Below, in pieces: positions 28,715 through 38,223 of a stretch of 64,000 bases of DNA. Origin of the DNA: Pseudomonas sp. ML2-2023-3 (GTDB lineage Bacteria; Pseudomonadota; Gammaproteobacteria; Pseudomonadales; Pseudomonadaceae). The notes beneath the pieces were generated by a model. That model did not search any database and was not told where the DNA came from. It saw only the letters and a list, made by a program, of their open reading frames with translations. Numbering within the stretch: position 1 is the stretch's first letter; the number at the start of each line of letters is the position of its first letter. The stretch covers positions 716,501 through 780,500 of the forward strand of contig NZ_CP146343.1 in NCBI RefSeq assembly GCF_037055275.1, read 5' to 3'. A program made the position numbers and the translations under genes.

Positions 28715-30055
28715 ATGGACCCTTCCCCTGGCTTGACCCTCGCGACACTCTTCGCCGACTTCGGCATGATTCTTTTTGCTCTGATCCTGGTTTTGCTCAA
28801 CGGTTTTTTCGTTGCGGCCGAATTCGCCATGGTCAAATTGCGCTCGACCCGGGTCGAAGCGATTGCCGAGGACAACGGCTGGCGCGGACAGATCCTGCGC
28901 ACCGTTCATAACCAGCTCGACGCCTACCTTTCGGCTTGCCAACTGGGTATCACCCTGGCATCGCTGGGTCTGGGCTGGGTCGGTGAGCCGGCGTTCGCCC
29001 ACATACTGGAGCCGCTGCTGGGCGCCGTCGGTGTTGAATCGCCTGAAGTGATCAAGGGCGTATCGTTCTTTACCGCCTTCTTCATCATTTCGTACCTGCA
29101 CATCGTGGTCGGCGAACTGGCCCCAAAATCCTGGGCCATTCGCAAGCCAGAGACCCTGTCGCTGTGGACCGCCGTGCCGCTGTACCTCTTTTACTGGGCC
29201 ATGTACCCGGCGATCTACCTGCTCAACGCCAGCGCCAACGCCATTTTGCGCATTGCTGGCCAAGGTGAGCCCGGTGCCCATCACGATCACGCCTACAGCC
29301 GCGAAGAACTCAAACTGATCCTTCACTCCAGCCGCGGTCAGGACCCGAGTGACCAGGGCATGCGTGTACTGGCTTCGGCGGTGGAAATGGGTGAACTGGA
29401 AGTGGTCGACTGGGCCAACTCCCGGGAAGACCTCGTGACCCTGGACTCCAAGGCCCCGCTCAAGGAAATCCTGGCGCTGTTCCGTCGTCACAAATTCAGC
29501 CGCTACCCGGTCTATGACGCAGACACCAATACCTTCGTCGGTCTGCTGCACATCAAAGACCTGCTGCTCGAACTGGCTGATCTGGATCACTTGCCCGAGA
29601 CCTTCAACCTTGAAGAGCTGACCCGGCCGCTGGAACGCGTGTCGCGCCACATGCCGCTGTCGCAATTGCTGGAGCAGTTCCGCAAGGGCGGTGCTCACTT
29701 TGCCCTGGTTGAAGAAGCGGACGGCAAGGTGGTGGGTTACCTGACCATGGAAGACGTGCTGGAAGTACTGGTCGGCGATATCCAGGACGAACACCGCAAG
29801 GCCGAGCGCGGCATCCTGTCTTATCAGCCCGGCAAGCTGCTGGTACGTGGCGACACGCCGTTGTTCAAGATCGAACGCCTGTTGGGTGTTGACCTTGACC
29901 ACATTGAAGCCGAGACCATTGCAGGCCTGATCTACGACACCCTCAAGCGGGTGCCCGAAGAAGAAGAACAGCTGGAAGTCGAAGGCCTGCGCATCATCAT
30001 CAAAAAGATGAAAGGCCCGAAAATCGTCTTGGCTAAAGTCCTGAAGATAGATTAA
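28715..30055 (+). CDS. CNNM/CorC-type membrane protein (DUF21, CBS pair, CorC_HlyC)
   Basis: The 446-residue protein has an N-terminal DUF21 membrane domain (four hydrophobic segments, residues about 12-170, with LNGFFVAAEFAMVKLR), two CBS domains (about 215-340, DSKAPLKEILALFRRHKFSR... and MTMEDVLEVLVGDIQDE) and a C-terminal CorC_HlyC domain. Relatives act in Mg2+ or Co2+ export or resistance, although some are annotated as haemolysin-like. It follows phoR on the same strand after 99 bases and could be cotranscribed. No signal for a specific cation can be read. Confidence 0.88.
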   Translation: MDPSPGLTLATLFADFGMILFALILVLLNGFFVAAEFAMVKLRSTRVEAIAEDNGWRGQILRTVHNQLDAYLSACQLGITLASLGLGWVGEPAFAHILEPLLGAVGVESPEVIKGVSFFTAFFIISYLHIVVGELAPKSWAIRKPETLSLWTAVPLYLFYWAMYPAIYLLNASANAILRIAGQGEPGAHHDHAYSREELKLILHSSRGQDPSDQGMRVLASAVEMGELEVVDWANSREDLVTLDSKAPLKEILALFRRHKFSRYPVYDADTNTFVGLLHIKDLLLELADLDHLPETFNLEELTRPLERVSRHMPLSQLLEQFRKGGAHFALVEEADGKVVGYLTMEDVLEVLVGDIQDEHRKAERGILSYQPGKLLVRGDTPLFKIERLLGVDLDHIEAETIAGLIYDTLKRVPEEEEQLEVEGLRIIIKKMKGPKIVLAKVLKID

Positions 30056-30069
30056 AGCCCGTATGACTC

Positions 30070-30148
30070 GTAGTCGCTGACGAGGAACGAAGGCTGCGAG
30101 CTTTTAGCAATCAAAAGCTCGCAGCCTTCGTTCCTCGTCAGCGGCTAC
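30070..30148. repeat. GTAGTCGCTG-type inverted repeat with a 36-bp stem
   Basis: Arms of 36 bases (GTAGTCGCTGACGAGGAACG then AAGGCTGCGAGCTTTT) pair with a single mismatch around a 7-base loop, AGCAATC. This is the most regular copy of the family in the window and could also end transcription of the preceding gene. Confidence 0.85.
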
Positions 30149-30321
30149 AGGGTTTGTTTTACCCAGCAACCATTCCCCTCCGTCTGTAAGAACTTTTACC
30201 AGCGAAAGCTGGTTGAAAGGATTCCCCTCTAGCATCGAGTCATTACCGGCAACAGACCGGTTGGCCTGCCACGCGAACAACACGCGGTCAGCGCCCTACT
30301 ACAACAATAATGGTGACTTTT

Positions 30322-31629
30322 ATGCTGACCTTCCTTGGCTTTGCCATGGTCATTACATTTATGTACCTGATCATGACCAAGCGTCTTTCCGCCCTGATCG
30401 CCCTTATTCTGGTTCCCATCCTGTTTGCCGTGTTTGGTGGTTTTGCGCCAAAAATCGGCCCGATGATGCTCGAAGGCATCACCAAGCTTGCCCCGACCGG
30501 GGTGATGCTGATGTTCGCCATCCTCTACTTTGCCCTGATGATCGACTCCGGCCTGTTTGACCCGGCAGTGCGCAAGATCCTCAAGCTGGTCAAGGGCGAC
30601 CCGCTCAAGATCTCGGTGGGCACTGCGGTGCTGGCCCTGGTGGTTTCTCTGGACGGTGACGGCGCGACCACTTACATGATTTGCGTGGCTGCCATGCTGC
30701 CGCTCTACAGCCGCATCGGCATGAGCCCGCGGATCATGGCCGGCCTGATCATTCTGGCCGGTGGCGTGATGAACATGACGCCCTGGGGCGGCCCGACCGC
30801 CCGGGCGGCCAGCGCCCTGCACGTCGACCCTTCGGACATTTTTGTACCGATGATCCCGGCAATGCTCGCAGGCTGCGCAGCGATCCTGGTGATTGCCTGG
30901 TTCTACGGCAAGCGTGAGCGTGCGCGTCTGGGTGAACTGCACCTGCATGGCGATGAAATCGACCACAGCGAAATCAGCGTCTCGCAATACCCGGATGCCC
31001 GTCGGCCAAAACTGATCTGGTTCAACGGTGCCCTGACCCTGGCGCTGATGGTTGCCCTGATCGCCGGTTTGCTGCCTCTGCCTGTCCTGTTCATGGTCGC
31101 GTTCAGCATCGCGATGATCGTTAACTACCCTTGCCTGCAACAGCAAAAAGACCGCGTTGCGGCCCATGCTGGCAGCGTACTTGCGGTGGTCGGACTGATT
31201 TTTGCGGCGGGTATTTTTACCGGAATCCTGTCGGGCACCGGCATGGTCGACGCCATGTCCAAAAGCCTGCTGGCGGTGATCCCGCCTGCGCTGGGACCGT
31301 ATCTGGCCGTGATTACCGCACTGGTGAGCATGCCGTTTACCTTCTTCATGTCCAACGATGCGTTCTACTACGGCGTACTGCCGGTACTGGCCGAAGCCGC
31401 CAGCCACTACGGCATCACTGCCGCTGAAATGGCCCGTGCTTCGATTGTTGGCCAGCCTGTGCATTTGCTGAGCCCATTGGTGCCATCGACTTACCTGCTG
31501 GTGGCGCTGGCCGGTATCGAGTTCGGCGATCACCAGCGTTTCACCCTCAAGTGGGCCATCCTGGTGTGCCTGGTCATCATGGTTGCGGCGCTGCTGCTGG
31601 GGACGTTCCCGCTGTTCAGCACGCTTTAA
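30322..31629 (+). CDS. CitMHS-family citrate/divalent-metal carboxylate transporter
   Basis: The 435-residue inner-membrane protein has about twelve hydrophobic segments and opens MLTFLGFAMVITFMYLIMTK, the usual start of the CitM/CitH family, followed by FGGFAPKIGPMMLEGITKLA and DGDGATTYMICVAAMLPLY. These carriers take up citrate complexed with Mg2+ or Ca2+ by proton symport. The ATG at 30322 is preferred to the one at 30310 because it matches relatives and has GGTGA upstream. Substrate metal cannot be inferred. It is followed by a REPIN. Confidence 0.88.
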   Translation: MLTFLGFAMVITFMYLIMTKRLSALIALILVPILFAVFGGFAPKIGPMMLEGITKLAPTGVMLMFAILYFALMIDSGLFDPAVRKILKLVKGDPLKISVGTAVLALVVSLDGDGATTYMICVAAMLPLYSRIGMSPRIMAGLIILAGGVMNMTPWGGPTARAASALHVDPSDIFVPMIPAMLAGCAAILVIAWFYGKRERARLGELHLHGDEIDHSEISVSQYPDARRPKLIWFNGALTLALMVALIAGLLPLPVLFMVAFSIAMIVNYPCLQQQKDRVAAHAGSVLAVVGLIFAAGIFTGILSGTGMVDAMSKSLLAVIPPALGPYLAVITALVSMPFTFFMSNDAFYYGVLPVLAEAASHYGITAAEMARASIVGQPVHLLSPLVPSTYLLVALAGIEFGDHQRFTLKWAILVCLVIMVAALLLGTFPLFSTL

Positions 31630-31640
31630 CCCCCTCCAGT

Positions 31641-31725
31641 GTGGGAGCGGGCTTGCTCGCGATGCAAACGACGCGGTGTTTGAGTTAAACCGTGTCGAAG
31701 CCATCGCGAGCAAGCCCGCTCCCAC
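31641..31725. repeat. REPIN (GTGGGAGCGG inverted REP pair), 85 bp
   Basis: GTGGGAGCGGGCTTGCTCGC and its inverse GCGAGCAAGCCCGCTCCCAC bound an 85-bp unit with a unique centre. Five copies in the window have exactly this length. Confidence 0.9.
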
Positions 31726-31874
31726 AATGCCATCATCGTCCCCAAGTGTTTCAACCTTCCCCCCGCTATGCGATGCTGGCGCTCTGCTCAATTGCCGACT
31801 ACATCTTAAGAAACATCTGTAGGAACGGCCCGCAGCTATCTGATCCTTAGACACATCTATTACAGGGAGCCAGC

Positions 31875-33533
31875 ATGCTGACCCTGCTCAATTTGCTTTC
31901 TGCTGTTGCCTTGCTGATCTGGGGCACTCACATCGTCCGAACCGGCATTTTGCGGGTCTACGGCACCAACCTGCGTCATGTCATCGGGCAAAACGTCTCC
32001 AGGCGCATGTTCGCCTTTGTCGCCGGGATTGTGGTCACGGCCATGGTGCAGAGCAGCAACGCCACGGCCATGCTGGTCACTTCATTCGTCGGCCAGGGGC
32101 TGATGGCCCTGACTCCCGCGCTGGCGACCATGCTTGGGGCCGATGTCGGTACGGCCTTGATGGCCCGGGTGCTGACCTTCGACCTCTCGTGGTTGTCGCC
32201 GCTGTTGATTTTTCTGGGTGTGATTTTCTTTCTGACACGCAAGCAAACCCGCGCCGGGCAACTGGGCCGGGTGGGAATTGGTTTGGGTCTGATCATTCTG
32301 GCGCTGCAACTGATCGTCGAAGCGGCTGCGCCCATCACCCACGCCCAGGGCGTGAAGGTGATCTTTGCCTCGCTGACCGGCGATATCCTGCTGGATGCCC
32401 TGGTCGGTGCCCTTTTCGCGATGGTCTCCTACTCAAGCCTGGCGGCCGTGCTGTTGACCGCAACACTGGCTGGCGCAGGCGTGATCAGCCTGCACGTGGC
32501 AATCGGCCTGGTGATTGGTGCCAACATTGGCAGCGGTGTGCTGGCCTTTCTCAGCACCAACATGCAAAACGCCGCCGGGCGTCAGGTGGCATTGGGCAGC
32601 CTGCTGTACAAGCTCATCGGCCTGTTGCTGATCATGCCCGTGCTCAACCCGCTGGTGGCCTGGATGGACAGCCTGAGCTATAGCGCCCAGGAGCTGGTCA
32701 TCGGTTTTCACCTGCTCTACAACACCGTTCGCTGCTTCTTGATGCTGCCCACCGTGGGCGTGATGGCGCGAATTTGTGCCTGGCTATTGCCCGAGCGCGC
32801 GCAAGCGAACGGCGTGGTCAAGCCGCGCCACCTGGACCCGGCAGCCCTCGATACGCCGAGCCTGGCCCTCACCAACGCCGTGCGCGAAACCCTGCGCATT
32901 GGCGACCTGATCGACACCATGTTGGTCAATATGCTCGACGTTCTGCGCGGTAAGCAAACCGCTGTCACCCAGGAAATGCGTACCCTGAGTGATGAAGTCG
33001 AGGTGCTCTACAGCGCGGTCAAACTGTACCTGGCACAGATGCCCCGGGAGGACTTGAGCGAACAGGACAGCCGGCGCTGGGCAGAGATCATTGAACTGGC
33101 GATTAACCTCAAACTCGCCAGCGATGTGATCGAACGCATGCTGCGCAAAGTCCAGCAGCAGAAAACCTCCCAGCGCCGATCGTTTTCAGAAACAGGGCTG
33201 GAGGAGCTGGTGGGCTTGCAAACCCAACTGATCGAAAACCTGCGGCTGGGGCTGACCGTGTTTCTGAGTTCAGACCCGCAAAGCGCCCGCCAACTGCTGC
33301 GCGAGAAGCGCCGCTTCCGCGCCCAGGAACGGCGACTGGCCCACGCCCACGTGAGTCGTTTGCAGCGCAAGGTCACGCAAAGTATCGAGACCAGCTCGAT
33401 GCACCTGGAGCTGATCGCTGATATGAAGCGCTTGAACTCGCTGTTTTGCGGCAGTGCCTACGTGGTCCTTGAAACCTCTGAAACCGGCGCGCTGGAGCTG
33501 GATGACGCAGCGGACACGCAACATTTCCCTTGA
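31875..33533 (+). CDS. Na+/Pi-cotransporter-family protein with PhoU-like tail
   Basis: The 552-residue protein has two homologous membrane repeats with the QSSNATAML motif (VQSSNATAMLVTSFVGQG) of the NptA/YjbB family and about nine hydrophobic segments to residue 310. The soluble part from about 340 is alpha-helical and PhoU-like. In E. coli YjbB exports phosphate. It lies near phoBR, which fits a phosphate role, but no Pho box is evident in front of it. GGGAGCCAGC precedes the ATG. The M16 peptidase gene follows closely. Confidence 0.85.
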   Translation: MLTLLNLLSAVALLIWGTHIVRTGILRVYGTNLRHVIGQNVSRRMFAFVAGIVVTAMVQSSNATAMLVTSFVGQGLMALTPALATMLGADVGTALMARVLTFDLSWLSPLLIFLGVIFFLTRKQTRAGQLGRVGIGLGLIILALQLIVEAAAPITHAQGVKVIFASLTGDILLDALVGALFAMVSYSSLAAVLLTATLAGAGVISLHVAIGLVIGANIGSGVLAFLSTNMQNAAGRQVALGSLLYKLIGLLLIMPVLNPLVAWMDSLSYSAQELVIGFHLLYNTVRCFLMLPTVGVMARICAWLLPERAQANGVVKPRHLDPAALDTPSLALTNAVRETLRIGDLIDTMLVNMLDVLRGKQTAVTQEMRTLSDEVEVLYSAVKLYLAQMPREDLSEQDSRRWAEIIELAINLKLASDVIERMLRKVQQQKTSQRRSFSETGLEELVGLQTQLIENLRLGLTVFLSSDPQSARQLLREKRRFRAQERRLAHAHVSRLQRKVTQSIETSSMHLELIADMKRLNSLFCGSAYVVLETSETGALELDDAADTQHFP

Positions 33534-33616
33534 ACGTTGTAGGTCGGGGTGTTGTCAGCCGGTATGCAGCGACTAAGCTGCACCGGCTCAAGGACTCGAG
33601 AATTCAGGGATTTTTT

Positions 33617-34993
33617 ATGCGTTGCCTGCTGTTCATCTGTTTACTGCTTGGCGCGACTCAGGGCTTTGCCCTCGATCGTTACAGCGTGGAGGGTTATCAA
33701 CTCCCCAACGGTCTGCAACTCATCCTCAAGCCCGGTAATGATCGCGGGCACGTGGCGATTCGGCTGGTGGTGGGCGTAGGGCTGGATGACTTTTCATGCG
33801 CCGATCAGCAATTGCCGCACCTGCTGGAGCATCTGCTTTTCAGCGGCACCGATGACACCGGTGAAGGCGGCCTGGAGGAGCGCATGCAGGCGCTGGGTGG
33901 CGAGTGGAACGCCTTTACCAGTCACGCCGACACCACATTCGTGATCGAGGCACCGGCTAAAAATCAGCGCAAAATCCTCGACCTGCTCCTGGGGTTGCTG
34001 ACCCGCACGCAACTTACCGAGCAACGTATCAGCGATGCCAAGCAAGTGGTTGAGCGTGAAGACGGTGGCCATTATTCGCACTTGCAGCGTTGGCTGGATC
34101 GCCAGGATCTGGGCCACAGCGCGAGTAATCAACTGGCGGTCGAACTGGGGCTCAAATGCGCTGAGCGGGCCGAAGTGCATGACCTTACGCGCCAACAGCT
34201 GGAGGCCGTGCGCCAGAACTGGTACGCGCCCAACAACATGACGCTGATTATCGTGGGTGATCTGGACCGGTTGCTGCCGGCCTATCTGGAGCGCACCTAC
34301 GGCGCCCTCGAACCGGTTGAGCCCAGCGAGCACAGGCCCCTGGCCGCGATCGATGCCAAGGCCCAGGCTGAGCGTGAACTGGTGCGCGGGGTGGTGGGTG
34401 ACACCGCGACCCTGCACTGGGTGTTGCCGGAGCCGGTGATCGAGGGGCAGTCCGATGAAACCTGGAGCTTGCTGCGCGATTATCTGGAGTGGGCGCTGTA
34501 CAGCGAGCTGCGGCTCAAGCACGGGTTGTCTTACGGGCCCTGGGCTGAGCGCGAAGTGTTTGGCGGTGTGAGTTTTTTGAGCCTGAATGCGGATCTTGAG
34601 CGCGAAAATGTACCTCAAGCCCGGCAGGTGATTGAGCAACTCAAGGCCCGGCTTCTCAAGGACGGCCTGGACCCGCAGGTGTTTGCCCGGCTCAAGAACG
34701 CCGCGATTGCCCGTCAGGCGTGGGCGGTGCAAGGCAACAGCGCGCTGGCCGATTACTATTGGGCTTCACTGGGTGACTACGATGAGGGGCACTTCGCCGA
34801 TCCGGCCAAGCAGCTACAGGCCATCAGCCTTGAACAGGCCAATACGGCACTGCGCGAGTTGCTTGCAGAGCCGGGTTATATCCGCATCGAGAAGCCATTG
34901 TTCGGTTATCACAGCTTGAGCATGGCCATTCTGGGTGCGCTGGCGTTACTGATTATCGTCGCGGTGAGCTGGCGTGCATGGCGTCGACGTTAA
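33617..34993 (+). CDS. Exported, membrane-anchored M16-family metallopeptidase
   Basis: The 458-residue protein has a signal peptide (MRCLLFICLLLGATQGFA, cut before LDRYSVEG), one M16 domain with the inverted zinc motif HLLEH (His68, Glu71, His72) and the distal Glu in AKQVVERED, a second catalytically inactive M16-type half (YAPNNMTLIIVGDLD... GLSYGPWAEREVFGG), and a C-terminal hydrophobic helix with a basic stop (SWRAWRRR). It should face the periplasm anchored to the inner membrane. The start at 33617 follows AGGGATTTTTT; a frame opening at 33530 lacks a ribosome site. Substrate is unknown. Confidence 0.82.
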   Translation: MRCLLFICLLLGATQGFALDRYSVEGYQLPNGLQLILKPGNDRGHVAIRLVVGVGLDDFSCADQQLPHLLEHLLFSGTDDTGEGGLEERMQALGGEWNAFTSHADTTFVIEAPAKNQRKILDLLLGLLTRTQLTEQRISDAKQVVEREDGGHYSHLQRWLDRQDLGHSASNQLAVELGLKCAERAEVHDLTRQQLEAVRQNWYAPNNMTLIIVGDLDRLLPAYLERTYGALEPVEPSEHRPLAAIDAKAQAERELVRGVVGDTATLHWVLPEPVIEGQSDETWSLLRDYLEWALYSELRLKHGLSYGPWAEREVFGGVSFLSLNADLERENVPQARQVIEQLKARLLKDGLDPQVFARLKNAAIARQAWAVQGNSALADYYWASLGDYDEGHFADPAKQLQAISLEQANTALRELLAEPGYIRIEKPLFGYHSLSMAILGALALLIIVAVSWRAWRRR

Positions 34994-35089
34994 GCGGTCA
35001 TTTGCGCCACTGCGAAACTCTTTGATACCGTAAAATCATTGCCAATTCGCGGCTGGTTGATCCGGCCGCCAGCGTGCGGAGTATTCATC

Positions 35090-36016
35090 GTGAGTGATCG
35101 TTCCAATCCTTGGCAATTGCAGGCCATCGTCTGCCAACTGCGCGCGGCGCGAAATCAGTGGCGCACGCAAAACGGGCGGGTCAGTGGTGAGCAGGGTGGC
35201 CGCGAGCTGCCTTCGCGTGCCGCGATGGCCGATATCCTTGAGGCCCTGTGCGGTGCGTTGTTCCCCATGCGTCTGGGTCCGGTGGACCTGCGTGAGGAAA
35301 GTGAAGACTTCTACGTGGGCCACACGCTCGATGTTGCGCTCAACGCGCTGTTGACCCAGGCCCGGCTGGAGCTGCGCTACGCGGCCCGCCAGGGTGGCCT
35401 GCCCGATGAGGGCGTGGATGCGACCGCGACCTTGCTGATTCAGGACTTTGCCCTGGCTTTGCCGGGCTTGCGCAGCATTCTGGATACCGACGTATTGGCG
35501 GCGTACCACGGTGATCCGGCGGCACGTAGCGTGGATGAAGTGCTGTTGTGCTATCCGGGGATTCTGGCGGTGATTCATCACCGGCTGGCCCATCACCTGT
35601 ATCGCGCCGGGTTGCCTTTGCTGGCGCGGATCAGCGCAGAGATTGCGCACTCGGCCACCGGCATTGATATACACCCCGGCGCGCAGATCGGGCCGAGTTT
35701 CTTCATCGATCACGGGACAGGTGTTGTGATCGGAGAAACCGCGATCATCGGCGAGCGTGTGAGGATCTACCAGGCCGTGACCCTTGGGGCCAAGCGTTTC
35801 CCGGCAGATGAATCGGGGCAACTGCAAAAAGGTCATCCACGCCATCCGATCGTTGAGGATGATGTGGTGATCTACGCGGGGGCGACGATTCTGGGGCGTA
35901 TCACCATTGGTCAGGGATCAACCATTGGCGGCAACGTGTGGCTGACCCGCAGCGTACCGGCGGGCAGCAACCTGACCCAGGCCAACTTGCTGCACGATGA
36001 CGGGACGCAGAAGTAA
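35090..36016 (+). CDS. epsC: Serine O-acetyltransferase, EpsC/CysE type
   Basis: The 308-residue protein starts at GTG (MSDRSNPWQLQAIVCQLRAA) with CGGAGTATTCATC upstream. After an alpha-helical N-terminal half it has the left-handed beta-helix of hexapeptide transferases: ATGIDIHPGAQIGPSFFIDH, GTGVVIGETAIIGERVRIYQ and VTLGAKRFPADESGQ. It should make O-acetylserine from serine and acetyl-CoA for cysteine synthesis. The longer N-terminus resembles the EpsC class rather than the housekeeping CysE. It converges on trpA. Confidence 0.85.
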   Translation: MSDRSNPWQLQAIVCQLRAARNQWRTQNGRVSGEQGGRELPSRAAMADILEALCGALFPMRLGPVDLREESEDFYVGHTLDVALNALLTQARLELRYAARQGGLPDEGVDATATLLIQDFALALPGLRSILDTDVLAAYHGDPAARSVDEVLLCYPGILAVIHHRLAHHLYRAGLPLLARISAEIAHSATGIDIHPGAQIGPSFFIDHGTGVVIGETAIIGERVRIYQAVTLGAKRFPADESGQLQKGHPRHPIVEDDVVIYAGATILGRITIGQGSTIGGNVWLTRSVPAGSNLTQANLLHDDGTQK

Positions 36017-36033
36017 GATCGGGTGACACCTTG

Positions 36034-36075
36034 CCCCTCACCACGCCTCTTCCGAGGGCGAAACGTGGTGAGGGG
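36034..36075. terminator. Bidirectional terminator between epsC and trpA
   Basis: CCCCTCACCACG and CGTGGTGAGGGG form a perfect 12-bp stem with an 18-base loop, in the gap between two converging genes. Confidence 0.75.
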
Positions 36076-36083
36076 TTCTTGAT

Positions 36084-36890
36084 TTAGCGAGCGTTGCGCA
36101 CGCCTTCAGCCAGTGCTGCGCACAGGCTCAGTACACCATCCACCGCCTGTTCAGGGGTCGCGGCATTTTCGATCTTGTCGATCAATGCCGAGCCGACCAC
36201 CACGCCATCGGCCAGTCGTGCAATCGCTGCCGCCTGTTCAGGGGTGCGAATGCCAAAGCCCACGCTGATTGGCAGGTCGGTATGGCGACGCAGGCGCTCG
36301 ATGGCCGCGCTCACCTGTTCAGTGGTAGCTGAACCTGCTCCGGTCACGCCTGCCACCGATACGTAGTACACAAAGCCCGAGCTGCCAGCCAGTACGGTCG
36401 GCAAGCGCCCGTCGTCAGTGGTCGGCGTGGTCAGGCGGATAAAGTCGATGCCTGCGGCCTGCGCGGGGTCGCACAGCTCGCTGTTGTGCTCGGGTGGCAT
36501 GTCGACCACGATCAGGCCGTCTACGCCTGCCGCAACGGCGTCGGCAATGAACGCGGGCACACCGTAATGATGGATCGGGTTGTAGTAACCCATCAGCACC
36601 AGCGGCGTGTCGCTGTTGCCTTCCCGAAACTCGCGAACCATCTGCAGGGTTTTTGCCAGGTTTTGCTTGGCGCCCAGTGCACGGATATTGGCCAGCTGAA
36701 TCGCCGGGCCATCGGCCATCGGATCGGTGAAGGGCATGCCCAGCTCGATCACGTCGGCGCCCGCCGCAGGCAAGCCCTTGAGGATCGCCAGCGAGGTGGC
36801 GTAATCCGGGTCACCTGCGGTGATGAAGGTCACCAGGGCCGCGCGGTTTTGTTCCTTGAGTTCGGTAAAGCGCGTTTGCAGGCGGCTCAT
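36084..36890 (-). CDS. trpA: Tryptophan synthase alpha subunit
   Basis: The 268-residue TIM-barrel enzyme cleaves indole-3-glycerol phosphate to indole, which is tunnelled to TrpB. Catalytic Glu and Asp lie in [20 protein letters not shown]; the phosphate loop is in [11 protein letters not shown]. Length is standard. Its ATG overlaps the trpB stop by one base (TGATG), so the two are translationally coupled, matching their one-to-one complex. A bidirectional terminator follows. Confidence 0.95.
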   Translation of the reverse strand: MSRLQTRFTELKEQNRAALVTFITAGDPDYATSLAILKGLPAAGADVIELGMPFTDPMADGPAIQLANIRALGAKQNLAKTLQMVREFREGNSDTPLVLMGYYNPIHHYGVPAFIADAVAAGVDGLIVVDMPPEHNSELCDPAQAAGIDFIRLTTPTTDDGRLPTVLAGSSGFVYYVSVAGVTGAGSATTEQVSAAIERLRRHTDLPISVGFGIRTPEQAAAIARLADGVVVGSALIDKIENAATPEQAVDGVLSLCAALAEGVRNAR

Positions 36891-38110
36891 CAGTGTTGCT
36901 CCTGTTGAGACTGTTCCATGTGGTGCATCACGGTTTGCATGTCCTTGTCGCCTCGCCCCGAAAGGTTGACCACCATCAGGTGATCGGCCGGCAGGGTCGG
37001 TGCGCGCTTGAATACTTCAGCCAGGGCGTGGGCGCTCTCAAGGGCCGGGATGATGCCTTCAAGGCGGCAGCACTTGTGGAAGGCATCCAGGGCTTCGTCG
37101 TCCGTCACCGAGGTGTATTCGACGCGACGGATGTCGTGCAACCAGGCGTGCTCAGGGCCGATGCCAGGGTAGTCGAGACCGGCGGAAATGGAGTGGGCGT
37201 CGATGATCTGGCCATCGTCGTCCTGCAGCAGGAAGGTGCGGTTGCCGTGCAGCACGCCCGGTTCGCCGCCGTTGAGGCTGGCCGCGTGCTTGCCGGTTTC
37301 GATGCCGTAACCCGCCGCTTCCACGCCGATGATTTCAACGCTGGTGTCATCCAGGAACGGATGGAACAGGCCCATCGCGTTGGAACCGCCGCCGATGCAT
37401 GCCACCAGGCTGTCCGGCAGGCGGCCTTCCTGGGCTTGCATCTGGTCGCGGGTTTCCTTGCCGATCACGGCCTGGAAGTCGCGCACCATCGCCGGATACG
37501 GGTGTGGGCCCGCCACGGTGCCGATCAGGTAGAAGGTGCTGTCAACGTTCGTCACCCAGTCGCGCAGGGCTTCGTTCATGGCGTCCTTGAGGGTGCCGGT
37601 ACCCGCTACAACCGGGATCACTTCAGCGCCCAGCAGTTTCATGCGGAACACGTTTGCCTGCTGGCGCTCGATGTCGGTGGTGCCCATGTAGATCACGCAC
37701 TGCAGACCAAAGCGGGCCGCCACGGTGGCGGTGGCCACACCGTGCATCCCGGCACCGGTCTCGGCGATGATGCGTTTTTTGCCCATGCGCCGCGCCAGCA
37801 GGATCTGGCCGATGCAGTTGTTGATCTTGTGCGCGCCAGTGTGGTTCAGCTCTTCGCGCTTGAGGTAAATCTTGGCGCCGCCACAGAACTCGGTGAGCCG
37901 CTCGGCGAAGTACAGCGGGCTTGGGCGGCCCACGTAGTCGCGCTGGAAGTAGGTCAGTTCCTTGATGAACTCAGGGTCTTTTTTGGCCAGCTCGTACTCG
38001 CGATCCAGATCAAGGATCAGCGGCATCAGGGTCTCGGCTACGTAACGGCCGCCGAATGAGCCAAACATGCCATTGGCGTCAGGGCCGGTACGTAAAGTGG
38101 ATTGAGTCAT
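36890..38110 (-). CDS. trpB: Tryptophan synthase beta subunit
   Basis: The 406-residue PLP enzyme joins indole and serine to make tryptophan. The cofactor lysine is in [16 protein letters not shown], and the phosphate-binding [13 protein letters not shown] is present. It is the first gene of a two-gene trpBA operon separated from the rest of the trp pathway, as usual in Pseudomonas. In the genus, TrpI with indole glycerol phosphate activates this operon from the 113-base gap to the divergent trpI. Confidence 0.96.
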   Translation of the reverse strand: MTQSTLRTGPDANGMFGSFGGRYVAETLMPLILDLDREYELAKKDPEFIKELTYFQRDYVGRPSPLYFAERLTEFCGGAKIYLKREELNHTGAHKINNCIGQILLARRMGKKRIIAETGAGMHGVATATVAARFGLQCVIYMGTTDIERQQANVFRMKLLGAEVIPVVAGTGTLKDAMNEALRDWVTNVDSTFYLIGTVAGPHPYPAMVRDFQAVIGKETRDQMQAQEGRLPDSLVACIGGGSNAMGLFHPFLDDTSVEIIGVEAAGYGIETGKHAASLNGGEPGVLHGNRTFLLQDDDGQIIDAHSISAGLDYPGIGPEHAWLHDIRRVEYTSVTDDEALDAFHKCCRLEGIIPALESAHALAEVFKRAPTLPADHLMVVNLSGRGDKDMQTVMHHMEQSQQEQH

Positions 38111-38223
38111 GTGACGCTCCAGATAAAAAGTTACGAAGGTCGATGGGCCAGACTTTACCCGCGACAGCCCGGGATGAAAACCGATAAGATCGCCACAACA
38201 TGTCAGGAAAACTCACAGATACC

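Noticed and set aside
30229..31854. A 541-codon open frame opposite the CitMHS gene
   Set aside because: Antisense shadow with low-complexity Gln/His/Arg sequence and no family resemblance.
31730..31874. Search for a Pho box in front of the Na/Pi-family gene
   Set aside because: No pair of CTGTCAT-like units with 4-base spacer is present.
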